Positions 16,606 through 24,617 of a stretch of DNA of 39,581 nt are shown here, in pieces. The notes beneath the pieces are model-generated. The model was not told the DNA's origin and searched no databases. It saw nothing but the letters and a program-made list of their open reading frames with translations. Both the position numbers and the translations under genes were made by a program. The stretch spans positions 1 through 39,581 of the forward strand of contig DKZA01000009.1 in the NCBI GenBank assembly GCA_002492525.1, given 5' to 3'. Each line of letters starts with the position of its first letter. Position 1 is the stretch's first letter. This DNA comes from Lachnospiraceae bacterium UBA7086 (GTDB lineage: Bacteria > Bacillota > Clostridia > Lachnospirales > Lachnospiraceae).

Positions 16606-18450
16606 CTATACCAATTCACCAGGTTCTTCCGGCTGTGGATAATACGTATCAAAGAGCGCTTCAAACTCCGCACGATTGATTTTCTCTTTCTGTAACAAAA
16701 GATTGGCACACTTGTGAAGCACATCCTCATGCTCTTTAATAATCTCTTTCGCCTTACAATAACATTCATCAATGATTTTCTTTACTTCTCTGTCAATCTC
16801 TCCGGATATTAATTCGCTGTGATTCTTCGCGTGAGCCAGATCCCTGCCGATAAATACCTCATCGTCATCATCGTCATAATTGATCACGCCGATATTATCA
16901 GACATACCGTACCGGGTTACCATTCTGCGCGCCTCCTTGGTAGCTTTCTTAATATCGCTGGACGCACCCGTGGTAATATCATCGAAGATAATCTCTTCGG
17001 CGATCCGCCCGCCTAAGGATACCATGATATCTTCTATCATCTTACCCTTGGTCATGAACATCTCATCTTTCTCAGGAAGGGGCATCGTATAACCTGCCGC
17101 GCCAATCCCTGTAGGGATAATGGATACCGTATAAACCGGCCCCACATCGGGCAATACATGGAAAAGTATCGCATGTCCTGCCTCATGATAAGCCGTAATC
17201 TTTTTCTCTTTTTCGGAAATAATACGGCTCTTCTTTTCCGCACCAATCCCTACCTTGATAAATGCCTTCTTAATATCTTCCTGTTTCACAAAAGCCCGCT
17301 TATCCATGGCAGCATTGATAGCAGCCTCATTCAAGAGGTTTTCCAGATCCGCACCTGTAAAGCCGGCCGTCGTCTGTGCAATCTGCTGCAAATCCACATC
17401 ATCCCCAAGAGGCTTGTTCTTGGCATGTACTTTCAGGATATCCTCCCTGCCCCGCACATCCGGGGACGCCACCGTAATCTTTCTGTCAAAACGTCCCGGA
17501 CGCAGAATTGCCGGATCCAGAATATCCACACGGTTCGTGGCTGCCATTACAATAATTCCCTCATTGACACCAAAACCGTCCATCTCCACCAACAGCTGAT
17601 TTAAGGTCTGTTCTCTCTCATCATGGCCGCCGCCCATACCGGTACCGCGACGCCTTGCCACCGCATCAATCTCATCAATAAAAATGATACAGGGCGCATG
17701 TCTCTTCGCCTCCGCAAACATATCGCGCACACGGGATGCTCCCACGCCCACAAACATTTCCACAAAATCCGAACCGGAAATGCTAAAGAAAGGTACATTT
17801 GCCTCTCCCGCAATGGCCTTGGCAAGAAGCGTCTTACCGGTACCAGGCGCACCCTCTAAAAGTACGCCCTTGGGAATCCTCGCTCCCACCTTGGTAAACT
17901 TTCCCGGCTCCCGCAAAAACTCCACGATCTCCTGAAGTTCTTCTTTTTCCTCCTTAAGCCCTGCCACTTCTTCCAGCGTGATCTTATTTTCGCCGCCCAT
18001 GGTGAGCTTTGCGCGGCTCTTCCCAAAATTCATCATTCGGCCACCGCCACCGGAATTCTGAGCGTTCATCATCACGAAGAAAAATACACAAACCACCACA
18101 ACAATCAGAATCGGGAACACACTGTTGAGAAACCAACTCTCTTCCGGCACACTTTCCACGCTGCAATCTATCCCGTAACTTCTGACCAGATCTTCCATTT
18201 CCTTCACGTCGGTCACATAAAGGACTCTTTCTTCCCCGCTCTTTAATACAATCTCCAAAGATCCGGTGGGCACATCCTTATTGGGACAGATATTAACCAC
18301 TGCAATCTCATTTTTCTCAAGCTGTTCTTCAAATTCGCCTCTTGTATAGCCATTGTTCTGTACCCGCAGAGTCCCTACCCAGACGGTAATTAAAAGCAAG
18401 CCGATGATAATGATAAAATAAATATAAAAACTTCTATTATTCTTGCTCAA
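16606..18450 (-). CDS. ftsH: ATP-dependent zinc metalloprotease FtsH
   Basis: 614 residues. Two membrane helices (about 7-27 and 110-128) flank an external domain. The AAA+ module has Walker A GAPGTGKT (200-207), Walker B IIFIDEID (256-262) and the second region of homology with the arginine fingers near RPGRFDR. The zinc site is HEAGH (422-426). FtsH forms a membrane hexamer that degrades misfolded and regulatory proteins; in Bacillus it is also needed for sporulation. It lies 15 bases after hpt, the conserved order. The C-terminus ends in a short acidic tail. Confidence 0.97.
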   Translation of the reverse strand: MSKNNRSFYIYFIIIIGLLLITVWVGTLRVQNNGYTRGEFEEQLEKNEIAVVNICPNKDVPTGSLEIVLKSGEERVLYVTDVKEMEDLVRSYGIDCSVESVPEESWFLNSVFPILIVVVVCVFFFVMMNAQNSGGGGRMMNFGKSRAKLTMGGENKITLEEVAGLKEEKEELQEIVEFLREPGKFTKVGARIPKGVLLEGAPGTGKTLLAKAIAGEANVPFFSISGSDFVEMFVGVGASRVRDMFAEAKRHAPCIIFIDEIDAVARRRGTGMGGGHDEREQTLNQLLVEMDGFGVNEGIIVMAATNRVDILDPAILRPGRFDRKITVASPDVRGREDILKVHAKNKPLGDDVDLQQIAQTTAGFTGADLENLLNEAAINAAMDKRAFVKQEDIKKAFIKVGIGAEKKSRIISEKEKKITAYHEAGHAILFHVLPDVGPVYTVSIIPTGIGAAGYTMPLPEKDEMFMTKGKMIEDIMVSLGGRIAEEIIFDDITTGASSDIKKATKEARRMVTRYGMSDNIGVINYDDDDDEVFIGRDLAHAKNHSELISGEIDREVKKIIDECYCKAKEIIKEHEDVLHKCANLLLQKEKINRAEFEALFDTYYPQPEEPGELV

Positions 18451-18465
18451 AACATACCTCTTTCT

Positions 18466-18990
18466 CTAATCAAAATTTACCACACCGATATAAGGCAGAT
18501 TTCGATATTTCTGATCATAATCCAGTCCGTAACCTACCACGAACTTGTCCGGAATCTCGAATCCAGTATAATCTACTTTCACATCCACCACTCTCCGGTC
18601 GGGCTTATCCAGCAAAGTACAAAGCTTCACATCTTCCGGGCCTCTGTCCCGCAGCATATCCAGCAGATAACTGAGTGTCCGTCCGGAATCCACAATATCT
18701 TCCACCACCAGCACATGCTTCCCCTGCAAAGGCTCATCCAGATCTTTCACAATCCTGACAACCCCGCTGGATTTGGTATCTCCGCCATAACTGGATACCG
18801 ACATAAAATCAAGAGACACCGGCACCGTAATCCTCTTGGCCAGCTCACACATAAAAAAGCTGCCGCCCTTTAAGACACATACCAGATGTACCTGCTTTCC
18901 TGCATAATCCTTAGAAATCTGGTCTCCGATCTCCTGAATCCTCTTATCGACTTCTTCCTCCGTCAACAGCACATCAACTCGTTCCGCCAT
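18466..18990 (-). CDS. hpt: hypoxanthine phosphoribosyltransferase
   Basis: 174 residues, the usual length. The PRPP-binding motif is VVEDIVDSGRT (95-105). The flexible-loop Ser-Tyr (SVSSYGG) and the purine-binding VVDVKVDYTGFEIPDKFVVGYGLDYD region are present. It salvages hypoxanthine and guanine to IMP and GMP in the cytoplasm. The start overlaps the end of tilS by 17 bases, and ftsH follows, the same tilS-hpt-ftsH cluster seen in Bacillus. Confidence 0.97.
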   Translation of the reverse strand: MAERVDVLLTEEEVDKRIQEIGDQISKDYAGKQVHLVCVLKGGSFFMCELAKRITVPVSLDFMSVSSYGGDTKSSGVVRIVKDLDEPLQGKHVLVVEDIVDSGRTLSYLLDMLRDRGPEDVKLCTLLDKPDRRVVDVKVDYTGFEIPDKFVVGYGLDYDQKYRNLPYIGVVNFD

Positions 18991-20494
18991 GATACCCTCC
19001 TCTTAACTGTACCTGTAAGATACATTTTGTACTTTGATCCACTCTGTAATATTGGCTGGTCCGATAATCCGGTACCCAAAGGACATGCTGCCCCTCCGCC
19101 AATATATGCATACTGTCACGCTGCATTTTCGGGATTTTTTCGTTGATCATATATTGTTTCAGGGACTGCTTGTGGAGCGCCTTATCAATGGTCAGATAAT
19201 CGCCCGTCTTTCTCGTCCGCAACAATAAAGACGTAGTTATTTTATCATAATCAAACCATTTCGTATATCTATTTTGTGGAATATTTTGCCCGATTTGCGC
19301 AAAAACCTGTTCTTGGGGAAGCAAATCTTTGTCTAACAGAGTAAAAGAGAAGATTCCCATATCCGGTATCCGGATCTCTACGGGCGGTTCAATCACAAAG
19401 CTTTCCCTCTCTGTACAAAGTTTATTCTGTACCGGGTCCGACTCTGTCTCCCTTTGTAAGATCAAAATCTCATACTCCTTATATGCCTTAATCCCATGAG
19501 GCAGAGACAATTCCTTACTGCCGCCCTTGTGCAGAAGCTCTACCAGATCTGTGATATGCTGTCCGGTAATATCCTTTCTGTGGGGAGTCATCCACTCCAG
19601 TGCATACAACAGCACCCGCTTTACCATAATCGGCTCTTCTGCCAAGAGCCCCTCTCCCCAGATTCGCAGACACTGACAGACGCCCGCTTCTTTGTCTCCC
19701 ATCTGATCCCTTCTTGCAACTTCCCTCGCTGCTGCCCTGCCCGCATACACCTTAAACAGACGTTTCGTCTCACGGCTTAAGTATGCTTCCGTCTCCATAA
19801 GAATATCTGCCAATTCATTCATATGCGGCACCGCTCTGGTACAGATTTGTTCCTCCGCATACGGCAGGATATGATGCCGTATCCGGTTGCGGGCATATGT
19901 ATCTTCCTCATTGCTGCCATCCTGACAATAAGTAATTTTCCTCATTGCCAGATAATCCTCGATTTCCTCTCTGGTTAGGCATAGTACGGGACGAATCACC
20001 AGATCCCTGACCGGCCGAATGGAACCTAACCCTTCCAGACCGCTTCCCCGAAACATATGAAACAGCATGGTCTCGGCTCTGTCATTGGCATTATGAGCAA
20101 CGGCAATTTTTCCGCATGTGCCATCCCCCTGTTGATCTAACACTTCCTGAAATGCCTGATACCGAAGCACCCTGCCCGCTTCCTCAGGCGACAGCTTATG
20201 AAGCCTGGCATAACCATACATATCCACTTCTTTCAGATAACATGGCACTTCCAGTTTCTCACACAGGCTCTCCACATAAGCTGCATCTTCGGCAGCCTCT
20301 CTTCTCACGCCATGATTGACATGCACTACAATCAGCCGGTAAGGAATGTCTTTCTGCAGCCGTTGCAAAAGGTACAGCAGACAGACAGAATCAGCCCCGC
20401 CGGATACTCCCGCCGCCACAAAATCTCCAGGCACGATCATCCGATGCTGTACAATGTATTTTTTTACTCTCTGATAAATCACATCCGTCATCAT
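18974..20494 (-). CDS. tilS: tRNA(Ile)-lysidine synthase
   Basis: 506 residues. The ATP-pyrophosphatase loop SGGADS is at 31-36. Further N-type motifs include AVAHNANDRAETMLFHMFRGSGLEGL and RPVLCLTREEIEDYL. The C-terminal substrate-binding domain has the typical RTRKTGDYL and LKQYMINEKIP segments. The enzyme attaches lysine to C34 of tRNA-Ile(CAU), which converts it to AUA decoding, and is essential. Two adjacent ATGs are possible starts; the ribosome site is weak (AAGG). The gene follows spoIIE by 30 bases and overlaps hpt. Confidence 0.95.
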   Translation of the reverse strand: MMTDVIYQRVKKYIVQHRMIVPGDFVAAGVSGGADSVCLLYLLQRLQKDIPYRLIVVHVNHGVRREAAEDAAYVESLCEKLEVPCYLKEVDMYGYARLHKLSPEEAGRVLRYQAFQEVLDQQGDGTCGKIAVAHNANDRAETMLFHMFRGSGLEGLGSIRPVRDLVIRPVLCLTREEIEDYLAMRKITYCQDGSNEEDTYARNRIRHHILPYAEEQICTRAVPHMNELADILMETEAYLSRETKRLFKVYAGRAAAREVARRDQMGDKEAGVCQCLRIWGEGLLAEEPIMVKRVLLYALEWMTPHRKDITGQHITDLVELLHKGGSKELSLPHGIKAYKEYEILILQRETESDPVQNKLCTERESFVIEPPVEIRIPDMGIFSFTLLDKDLLPQEQVFAQIGQNIPQNRYTKWFDYDKITTSLLLRTRKTGDYLTIDKALHKQSLKQYMINEKIPKMQRDSMHILAEGQHVLWVPDYRTSQYYRVDQSTKCILQVQLRGGYHGGTS

Positions 20495-20524
20495 ATGTCT
20501 TATCTACCTTTTTCGCTATTTGTT

Positions 20525-21763
20525 CTACAACGAGCTGTCGTCCCCCGCCTGGTCCCATATTCCTGTCACCAGCACAGTCATATCGTCCCGGATCTGTCCC
20601 TTACTCTGCTTAATGCAATATGCGAGAATCTGATTGGCAATCTCATTCGGATTCGTATATTCCATCCTGCCGATGATCTCCGGTAGTACTTCCTCCCCAA
20701 GTCCCTGGGACAATGCATCCAGTACTCCGTCCGAAAGCATGATCACATAATCGCCGCTTTGCAACGTTCTGCTCATCACTTCCGGTTCCATCTGTTGAAA
20801 TACCCCGAGCGGCAGATTCTGGGCCGACAGCCTGTCCACCAGCCGGCCTCTTTTAATATAAGTACAGGCCGCGCCTACTTTAACAAACTCACATTCTCCG
20901 GTATACAAATCCATGCTGCAGATATCCAGGGTTGACAAGATCTGTTCCTGCCCGGTCGCCGCCAATGCACCATTGATCATCTGTACGGCAGTTTCTTTAC
21001 TAAACCCTGCTTCCAAAAGACGCTCTGCCATCTCAATCACACGGCCGGAATTCCGGCAGGCCATTTCCCCGGAACCCATACCGTCCGATAAGATGACCAC
21101 CAACTTCCCCGTATCTGCCTCATAAAAGGAATAATTATCACCGGACACCTTCTCTCCCTCTTTCACAGCCTTGGCAAAACCCGTCAGCAGATGATAGGGT
21201 GGTTCTTCCAGAAAAAAATAAGTATTATAATCCCTGGTAAGATACATGGGAGAATTCTTTGTCGGGCACAGTCTGGTATTCATAGCCACCGATATAAAAT
21301 CGGCCACATCTTCCGTAGAAATATGCTCACTTTCTCCGGACCTTATACGCTTTTCTCCCAGATTACGCATAGTAAGACTTATCTCCCTGTGCCCGTCCTC
21401 ATGCTCCATCTCAAAAAAATTCTTTAATTGAATACCTGATTCCCGAAGCAGCTTAGACATCTGCTTAAACCGTCGCTCTCCCATTGGCCGGCAGCGGCAG
21501 GTCTCCCTGGCCACTTTAGCCAAAATATGCGCCATTTCTTTCAAATGTTCCGCCAGAAATTCCTGATTCTCCTGTAGCTTCCTCTGCCACAAATAGGCCT
21601 GCCTGTCCATCGGTTCAGGCGGCTGTCCCTGCTCCTCATCTTCCTCCTCAAACAGATCCGCCAGATCCCGGAAAGATTCCGCATAAGTCAGAAGCTTCTG
21701 CCTTCCGTACTCTGGTATGATTTCTATCCTGTCATCCTCTCTGATCTCTTCCTGTTTTCTCAT
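20525..21763 (-). CDS. spoIIE: SpoIIE-type PP2C phosphatase lacking the membrane domain
   Basis: 412 residues; the ATG at 21763 has GGAGG 7 bases upstream. The C-terminal 230 residues are a PP2C (PPM) phosphatase with GDNYSFYE, LSDGMGSGEMA, LSDGVLDAL and RDDMTVLV. The metal-binding Asp residues are therefore kept. The N-terminal 180 residues are charged and helical and match the regulatory region II of SpoIIE. In Bacillus subtilis SpoIIE is about 827 residues and begins with some ten membrane helices; here there are none, and divIC lies immediately upstream, so no hidden coding sequence is available. SpoIIE dephosphorylates SpoIIAA to activate sigma-F. The gene order yabP-yabQ-divIC-spoIIE-tilS supports the identity. 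It might be a cytosolic SpoIIE variant or a related phosphatase that took its place. Confidence 0.85.
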   Translation of the reverse strand: MRKQEEIREDDRIEIIPEYGRQKLLTYAESFRDLADLFEEEDEEQGQPPEPMDRQAYLWQRKLQENQEFLAEHLKEMAHILAKVARETCRCRPMGERRFKQMSKLLRESGIQLKNFFEMEHEDGHREISLTMRNLGEKRIRSGESEHISTEDVADFISVAMNTRLCPTKNSPMYLTRDYNTYFFLEEPPYHLLTGFAKAVKEGEKVSGDNYSFYEADTGKLVVILSDGMGSGEMACRNSGRVIEMAERLLEAGFSKETAVQMINGALAATGQEQILSTLDICSMDLYTGECEFVKVGAACTYIKRGRLVDRLSAQNLPLGVFQQMEPEVMSRTLQSGDYVIMLSDGVLDALSQGLGEEVLPEIIGRMEYTNPNEIANQILAYCIKQSKGQIRDDMTVLVTGIWDQAGDDSSL

Positions 21764-21772
21764 GACACGCCT

Positions 21773-21798
21773 CCCTCTCACACTAATATATGAGAGGG
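21773..21798 (-). promoter_or_regulatory. leader hairpin beside the spoIIE ribosome site
   Basis: Perfect 8-base arms CCCTCTCA / TGAGAGGG around a 10-base loop in the spoIIE leader. The 3' arm runs directly into the Shine-Dalgarno sequence, so folding could limit ribosome access. Confidence 0.45.
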
Positions 21799-21804
21799 TT
21801 GTCC

Positions 21805-21834
21805 ATTATATTCCCATAAGCCGTAAAAAAGCAA
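21805..21834 (-). promoter_or_regulatory. probable sigma-A promoter of spoIIE
   Basis: On the minus strand TTGCTT, an 18-base spacer and TATAAT, about 40 bases before the ATG. The -35 lies in the T-tract of the divIC terminator. No clear Spo0A box is visible. Confidence 0.4.
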
Positions 21835-21861
21835 ATCCCAGAATATACCCGGAATCTGCTT
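21823..21861 (-). terminator. intrinsic terminator of the hup-proximal operon after divIC
   Basis: On the minus strand, arms AAGCAGATTCC and GGGATTTGCTT pair over 11 bases with two G-T pairs, followed by a T6 run. The hairpin overlaps the divIC stop codon and separates this operon from spoIIE. Confidence 0.7.
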
Positions 21862-22165
21862 ATTTTTCATCTTTAAATATTATCTCACCTTCATACACCA
21901 GACCCAGCTTCTCCTTGGCAACTTCTTCCACAAATTTCTTGGTCTGCGTATACTTCCCGTATTCTTCTATCTCTTCCGTCCTGGCCTGCTCCTCTTCTAT
22001 CTCACGAAGCAGATCCTCTTCCCTCGCCATATAGGTTTCGCGTCTTTCACGCAGCTCCACACTCTTGACTGTGACCACAAGCAACATCATCAATACCACC
22101 GTGGTAACTAAAAGCATGCCCATCCTGTTCTGGCGCTTCTTACGATATGCTGCTTTTCTTGCCAT
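21860..22165 (-). CDS. divIC: DivIC/FtsB-family septum formation initiator
   Basis: 101 residues. A basic N-terminus is followed by one membrane helix (about 16-35) and an extracytoplasmic coiled coil (about 38-75), ending in the family's compact tail (KFVEEVAKEKLGLVYEGEIIFK). DivIC works with FtsL and DivIB in the divisome. Position after yabQ and before spoIIE is the conserved order. Gap to yabQ is 31 bases. Confidence 0.92.
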   Translation of the reverse strand: MARKAAYRKKRQNRMGMLLVTTVVLMMLLVVTVKSVELRERRETYMAREEDLLREIEEEQARTEEIEEYGKYTQTKKFVEEVAKEKLGLVYEGEIIFKDEK

Positions 22166-22196
22166 CCTGTTACCGATACCCCTCTCTTGTCACATG

Positions 22197-22685
22197 TCAG
22201 CGTTTACATAAAACCATTTTAAGGGTTTTTATGCAAACCGTCAACCGCTTTTTTACAAATTCTTGACATTTTTTTAATTTTTTTGCAACAGATTGCACAA
22301 ACCGTTTTCCCTTTAAAAACAGCCATTTTACCGGTTTTAGCACAATTTGTATAATACGAAATAGAAACCACAGTATCTTGTATATACATGTTGACATAAC
22401 ACGCACAAATAGATCTCTGATAACTGTCTTATATAAAAGCATGCCAAGAGAGGCGCCTACCACCGCAAACCATCTTAAGACTCCATTATTCTCTTTATAA
22501 AGCATATAAAAAACAGCAATTCCACAGGCCAGCCAAAAAAGAAAATCTTCCGCCGATGTCAGAAAGCTTCCATGTCTTATCAGTTTTCTGAAAACCCGGA
22601 TCCAATCATATACAAATGTAATGAGCAGACCCATGATAACAGAATGTAGAAAAAAAGTAACCTCCTGTATGATTTCCTGACTCAT
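22197..22685 (-). CDS. yabQ: spore cortex protein YabQ
   Basis: 162 residues. Three hydrophobic helices (about 10-30, 46-63 and 70-86) are followed by a further hydrophobic stretch near 100-120 and a highly basic tail. In Bacillus subtilis YabQ is a membrane protein of the forespore outer membrane needed for cortex formation. The assignment rests on the topology and the exact position between yabP and divIC. The C-terminal Lys-rich tail is longer than I would expect for a minimal YabQ. Confidence 0.85.
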   Translation of the reverse strand: MSQEIIQEVTFFLHSVIMGLLITFVYDWIRVFRKLIRHGSFLTSAEDFLFWLACGIAVFYMLYKENNGVLRWFAVVGASLGMLLYKTVIRDLFVRVMSTCIYKILWFLFRIIQIVLKPVKWLFLKGKRFVQSVAKKLKKCQEFVKKRLTVCIKTLKMVLCKR

Positions 22686-22708
22686 ATTTCATGACTTCCC
22701 CCGAGATC

Positions 22709-22999
22709 TCATTTAAACAGTCTGGCCAGTATGGATTCACCCTTCGCACTATATCCCGCACTCTCCGAATAAGTAAAGCTGTCGACTCTCCCGTCAATAT
22801 CCACTTCTCCCTTATCCAGAGAAAGCCTGCTGACATGCAGTTCATTTCCCTTGATCATCAGCATACCCTGTTCCGTCTCCAACAAAATCTCATTGACATC
22901 AAAGGACAGTACATCGTTAACTCCGCTGATACTACATGTCCTTCTGTTGGTAAGCATTAACTTATGAGGTTTTTTGCTTGCACTATTCAGATCTTCCAT
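22709..22999 (-). CDS. yabP: sporulation protein YabP
   Basis: 96 residues, normal length for the YabP/YqfC family. The family pattern is seen: NRRTCSISGVNDVLSFDVNEILLETEQGMLMIKGNELHVSRLSLDKGEVDI broken over residues 18-68, with the conserved LxIxGxxLHVxxL core. YabP is a forespore-related protein of unknown biochemical role; it is close to the sporulation gene yqfC. The ATG has GGAGG upstream. It precedes yabQ by 23 bases. Confidence 0.9.
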   Translation of the reverse strand: MEDLNSASKKPHKLMLTNRRTCSISGVNDVLSFDVNEILLETEQGMLMIKGNELHVSRLSLDKGEVDIDGRVDSFTYSESAGYSAKGESILARLFK

Positions 23000-23062
23000 A
23001 CATGCCCTCCCATGATTGTGGTACTTCTTAAATGTATGTCAGACCTTTGCAAAATATGCCTG

Positions 23063-23305
23063 TTACGTCAGATAACGAAACAGTTCCTTTGCCTCTTCCT
23101 TGCGCACAGTCTCCTGCACATCCAGGACTTCCACCTTTACCTCCTTATTACCAAACTGAATCGTGATAATGTCGCCCGCCTTTACATTTGCAGACGCCTT
23201 TGCCGGCTTATCGTTGATATATACGCGCCCGGCATCACAGGCCTCGTTTGCCACGGTGCGGCGCTTAATCAGCCGCGATACTTTTAAATACTTATCCAGT
23301 CTCAT
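23063..23305 (-). CDS. rqcP: S4-domain ribosome quality control protein RqcP
   Basis: 80 residues, almost entirely an S4 RNA-binding domain: MRLDKYLKVSRLIKRRTVAN, then GRVYINDKPAKASANVKAGD and IQFGNKEVKVEVL. This is the YabO/RqcP family. RqcP binds the large ribosomal subunit and helps RqcH add Ala tails to stalled peptides. Position between hup and yabP matches Bacillus (yabO-yabP). Confidence 0.92.
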   Translation of the reverse strand: MRLDKYLKVSRLIKRRTVANEACDAGRVYINDKPAKASANVKAGDIITIQFGNKEVKVEVLDVQETVRKEEAKELFRYLT

Positions 23306-23330
23306 AGATTACCTTCCTTTCTATAACATC

Positions 23331-23364
23331 AAAAAGCCCGTATGCAATGCATACAGGCTTTTAT
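23331..23364 (-). terminator. intrinsic terminator of hup
   Basis: Arms AAAGCCTGTATGC and GCATACGGGCTTTTT (one G-T pair) around a short loop, with T-runs on both sides, 16 bases after the hup stop. It lies between hup and rqcP, so read-through or a separate promoter is needed for rqcP. Confidence 0.75.
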
Positions 23365-23379
23365 CTCTTCTCAAAATGA

Positions 23380-23655
23380 TTATGCGTTAAGCATATCCTT
23401 CAGTGCCTTACCAGCTTTGAACTTAGGAGCCTTGGAAGCAGCGATTTTCATAACAGCACCACTCTGAGGATTTCTACCCTCTCTTGCAGCTCTCTTGGAA
23501 ACTTCAAAAGTACCAAAACCAACTAACTGTACTTTGCCGTCTTTCTTCAGTTCGTCAGCAACCACATCTGTAAATGCCTTTAAAGCCTTCTCTGCATCTT
23601 TTTTAGACAAGCCTGCCTGATCAGCCATAGCTGCAACTAATTCTGTCTTGTTCAT
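23380..23655 (-). CDS. hup: HU-family nucleoid protein
   Basis: 91 residues, typical of HU: MNKTELVAAMADQAGLSKKD, the beta-arm core GFGTFEVSKRAAREGRNPQSG and the C-terminal FKAGKALKD. It bends and compacts DNA as a dimer. A strong sigma-A promoter (TTGACA, 17 bases, TATAAA) and a good AGGAGGAG site suggest high expression. Confidence 0.96.
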   Translation of the reverse strand: MNKTELVAAMADQAGLSKKDAEKALKAFTDVVADELKKDGKVQLVGFGTFEVSKRAAREGRNPQSGAVMKIAASKAPKFKAGKALKDMLNA

Positions 23656-23724
23656 CTTGTACTCCTCCTCTTTAATGAGTTTTTATATTATTTTAGATGT
23701 TTCTCTTTAGAAACCCTATACATA

Positions 23725-23753
23725 TTTATATCTGCTTTTAACAGGCTTGTCAA
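23725..23753 (-). promoter_or_regulatory. strong sigma-A promoter of hup
   Basis: On the minus strand TTGACA, a 17-base spacer and TATAAA, about 70 bases before the hup ATG. Confidence 0.75.
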
Positions 23754-23755
23754 GC

Positions 23756-23778
23756 AAAAAATGCCATTTTTACGGCAT
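23756..23778 (-). terminator. intrinsic terminator of mazG
   Basis: On the minus strand ATGCC, 8-base loop, GGCAT and a T6 run, 75 bases after the mazG stop. The stem is short but the T-tract is perfect. Confidence 0.6.
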
Positions 23779-23852
23779 ATTTCGGGTTCCCTTCCTGTTT
23801 ATAGATATTGTAAATGGTATTTCGCAACAAATATGTTTTATTGTCTGAAAAT

Positions 23853-24557
23853 TCACTCATATTTCTCAATTAAGTCGTCTATTTTGTCTGTTAAAATCTG
23901 TTCCTGGGATATTTTGGCGATTCTTGCCATATCGCTTAACCGAAGAAGCATATCTGCCATAATATTACTAAGTTCCTGATCATAGACAGATGGCTCAATC
24001 GTTTTCAGAGCATCCACCGCCTCCTGCAGCGCTTCCACATCCTGCTCGAAACTGTGGCCTTTCTCATAAAATTTATCTATCTTCTTTAAAACCTTGGCCG
24101 CTCTCGTCAGAGCCGGCAACTCTTTAGGAATTTCTCTTAAGGGTGATTCCACCCAATCCTTATCTTTCTTTTCTTCTTTCTTAATCTCTTCCCAGTTCAC
24201 CAGCACTTCATCGGGCGTATCCGCACTGCCTGTCCCAAAAACATGAGGATGGCGTCTCACCATCTTCTGGCTGACTTCATTTACCACATCCTCCATGGTA
24301 AACAGTCCCTCCTCTGAGGCAATCTGTGCGTGCATGACCACCTGCAAAAGAACGTCTCCCAGTTCTTCTATCATGTTCTCGGGATTTCCGGTCTGATGAT
24401 AAATACGGATGGAGGCAAGCAGCTCCGCCGCCTCCTCCATCATACAGGGTTTCAGACTCTCATGGGTTTGTACTTTATCCCAGGGACAGCCGTTTTCACT
24501 TCTGAGTGTTTTGATGATGTCGAGTAATTCTTCGTATGTATATTTTTTGTCTGTCAT
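23853..24557 (-). CDS. mazG: MazG nucleoside triphosphate pyrophosphohydrolase
   Basis: 234 residues with two MazG-type helical units. The metal-binding Glu/Asp motifs are EEAAELLASI (about 38-47) with EELGDVLLQVVMHAQIA after it. NGCPWDKVQTHESL is the family's N-terminal signature. It hydrolyses NTPs and dNTPs to monophosphates, probably cleaning non-standard nucleotides. The fused tetrapyrrole methyltransferase domain of Bacillus YabN is absent, so this is the stand-alone form. The ATG has GAGGAG upstream. Confidence 0.93.
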   Translation of the reverse strand: MTDKKYTYEELLDIIKTLRSENGCPWDKVQTHESLKPCMMEEAAELLASIRIYHQTGNPENMIEELGDVLLQVVMHAQIASEEGLFTMEDVVNEVSQKMVRRHPHVFGTGSADTPDEVLVNWEEIKKEEKKDKDWVESPLREIPKELPALTRAAKVLKKIDKFYEKGHSFEQDVEALQEAVDALKTIEPSVYDQELSNIMADMLLRLSDMARIAKISQEQILTDKIDDLIEKYE

Positions 24558-24617
24558 GGCTGCTCCTCTTTATTTCTGTAGATAACCAAATAAATATATT
24601 TATACGGATTCAACGAT

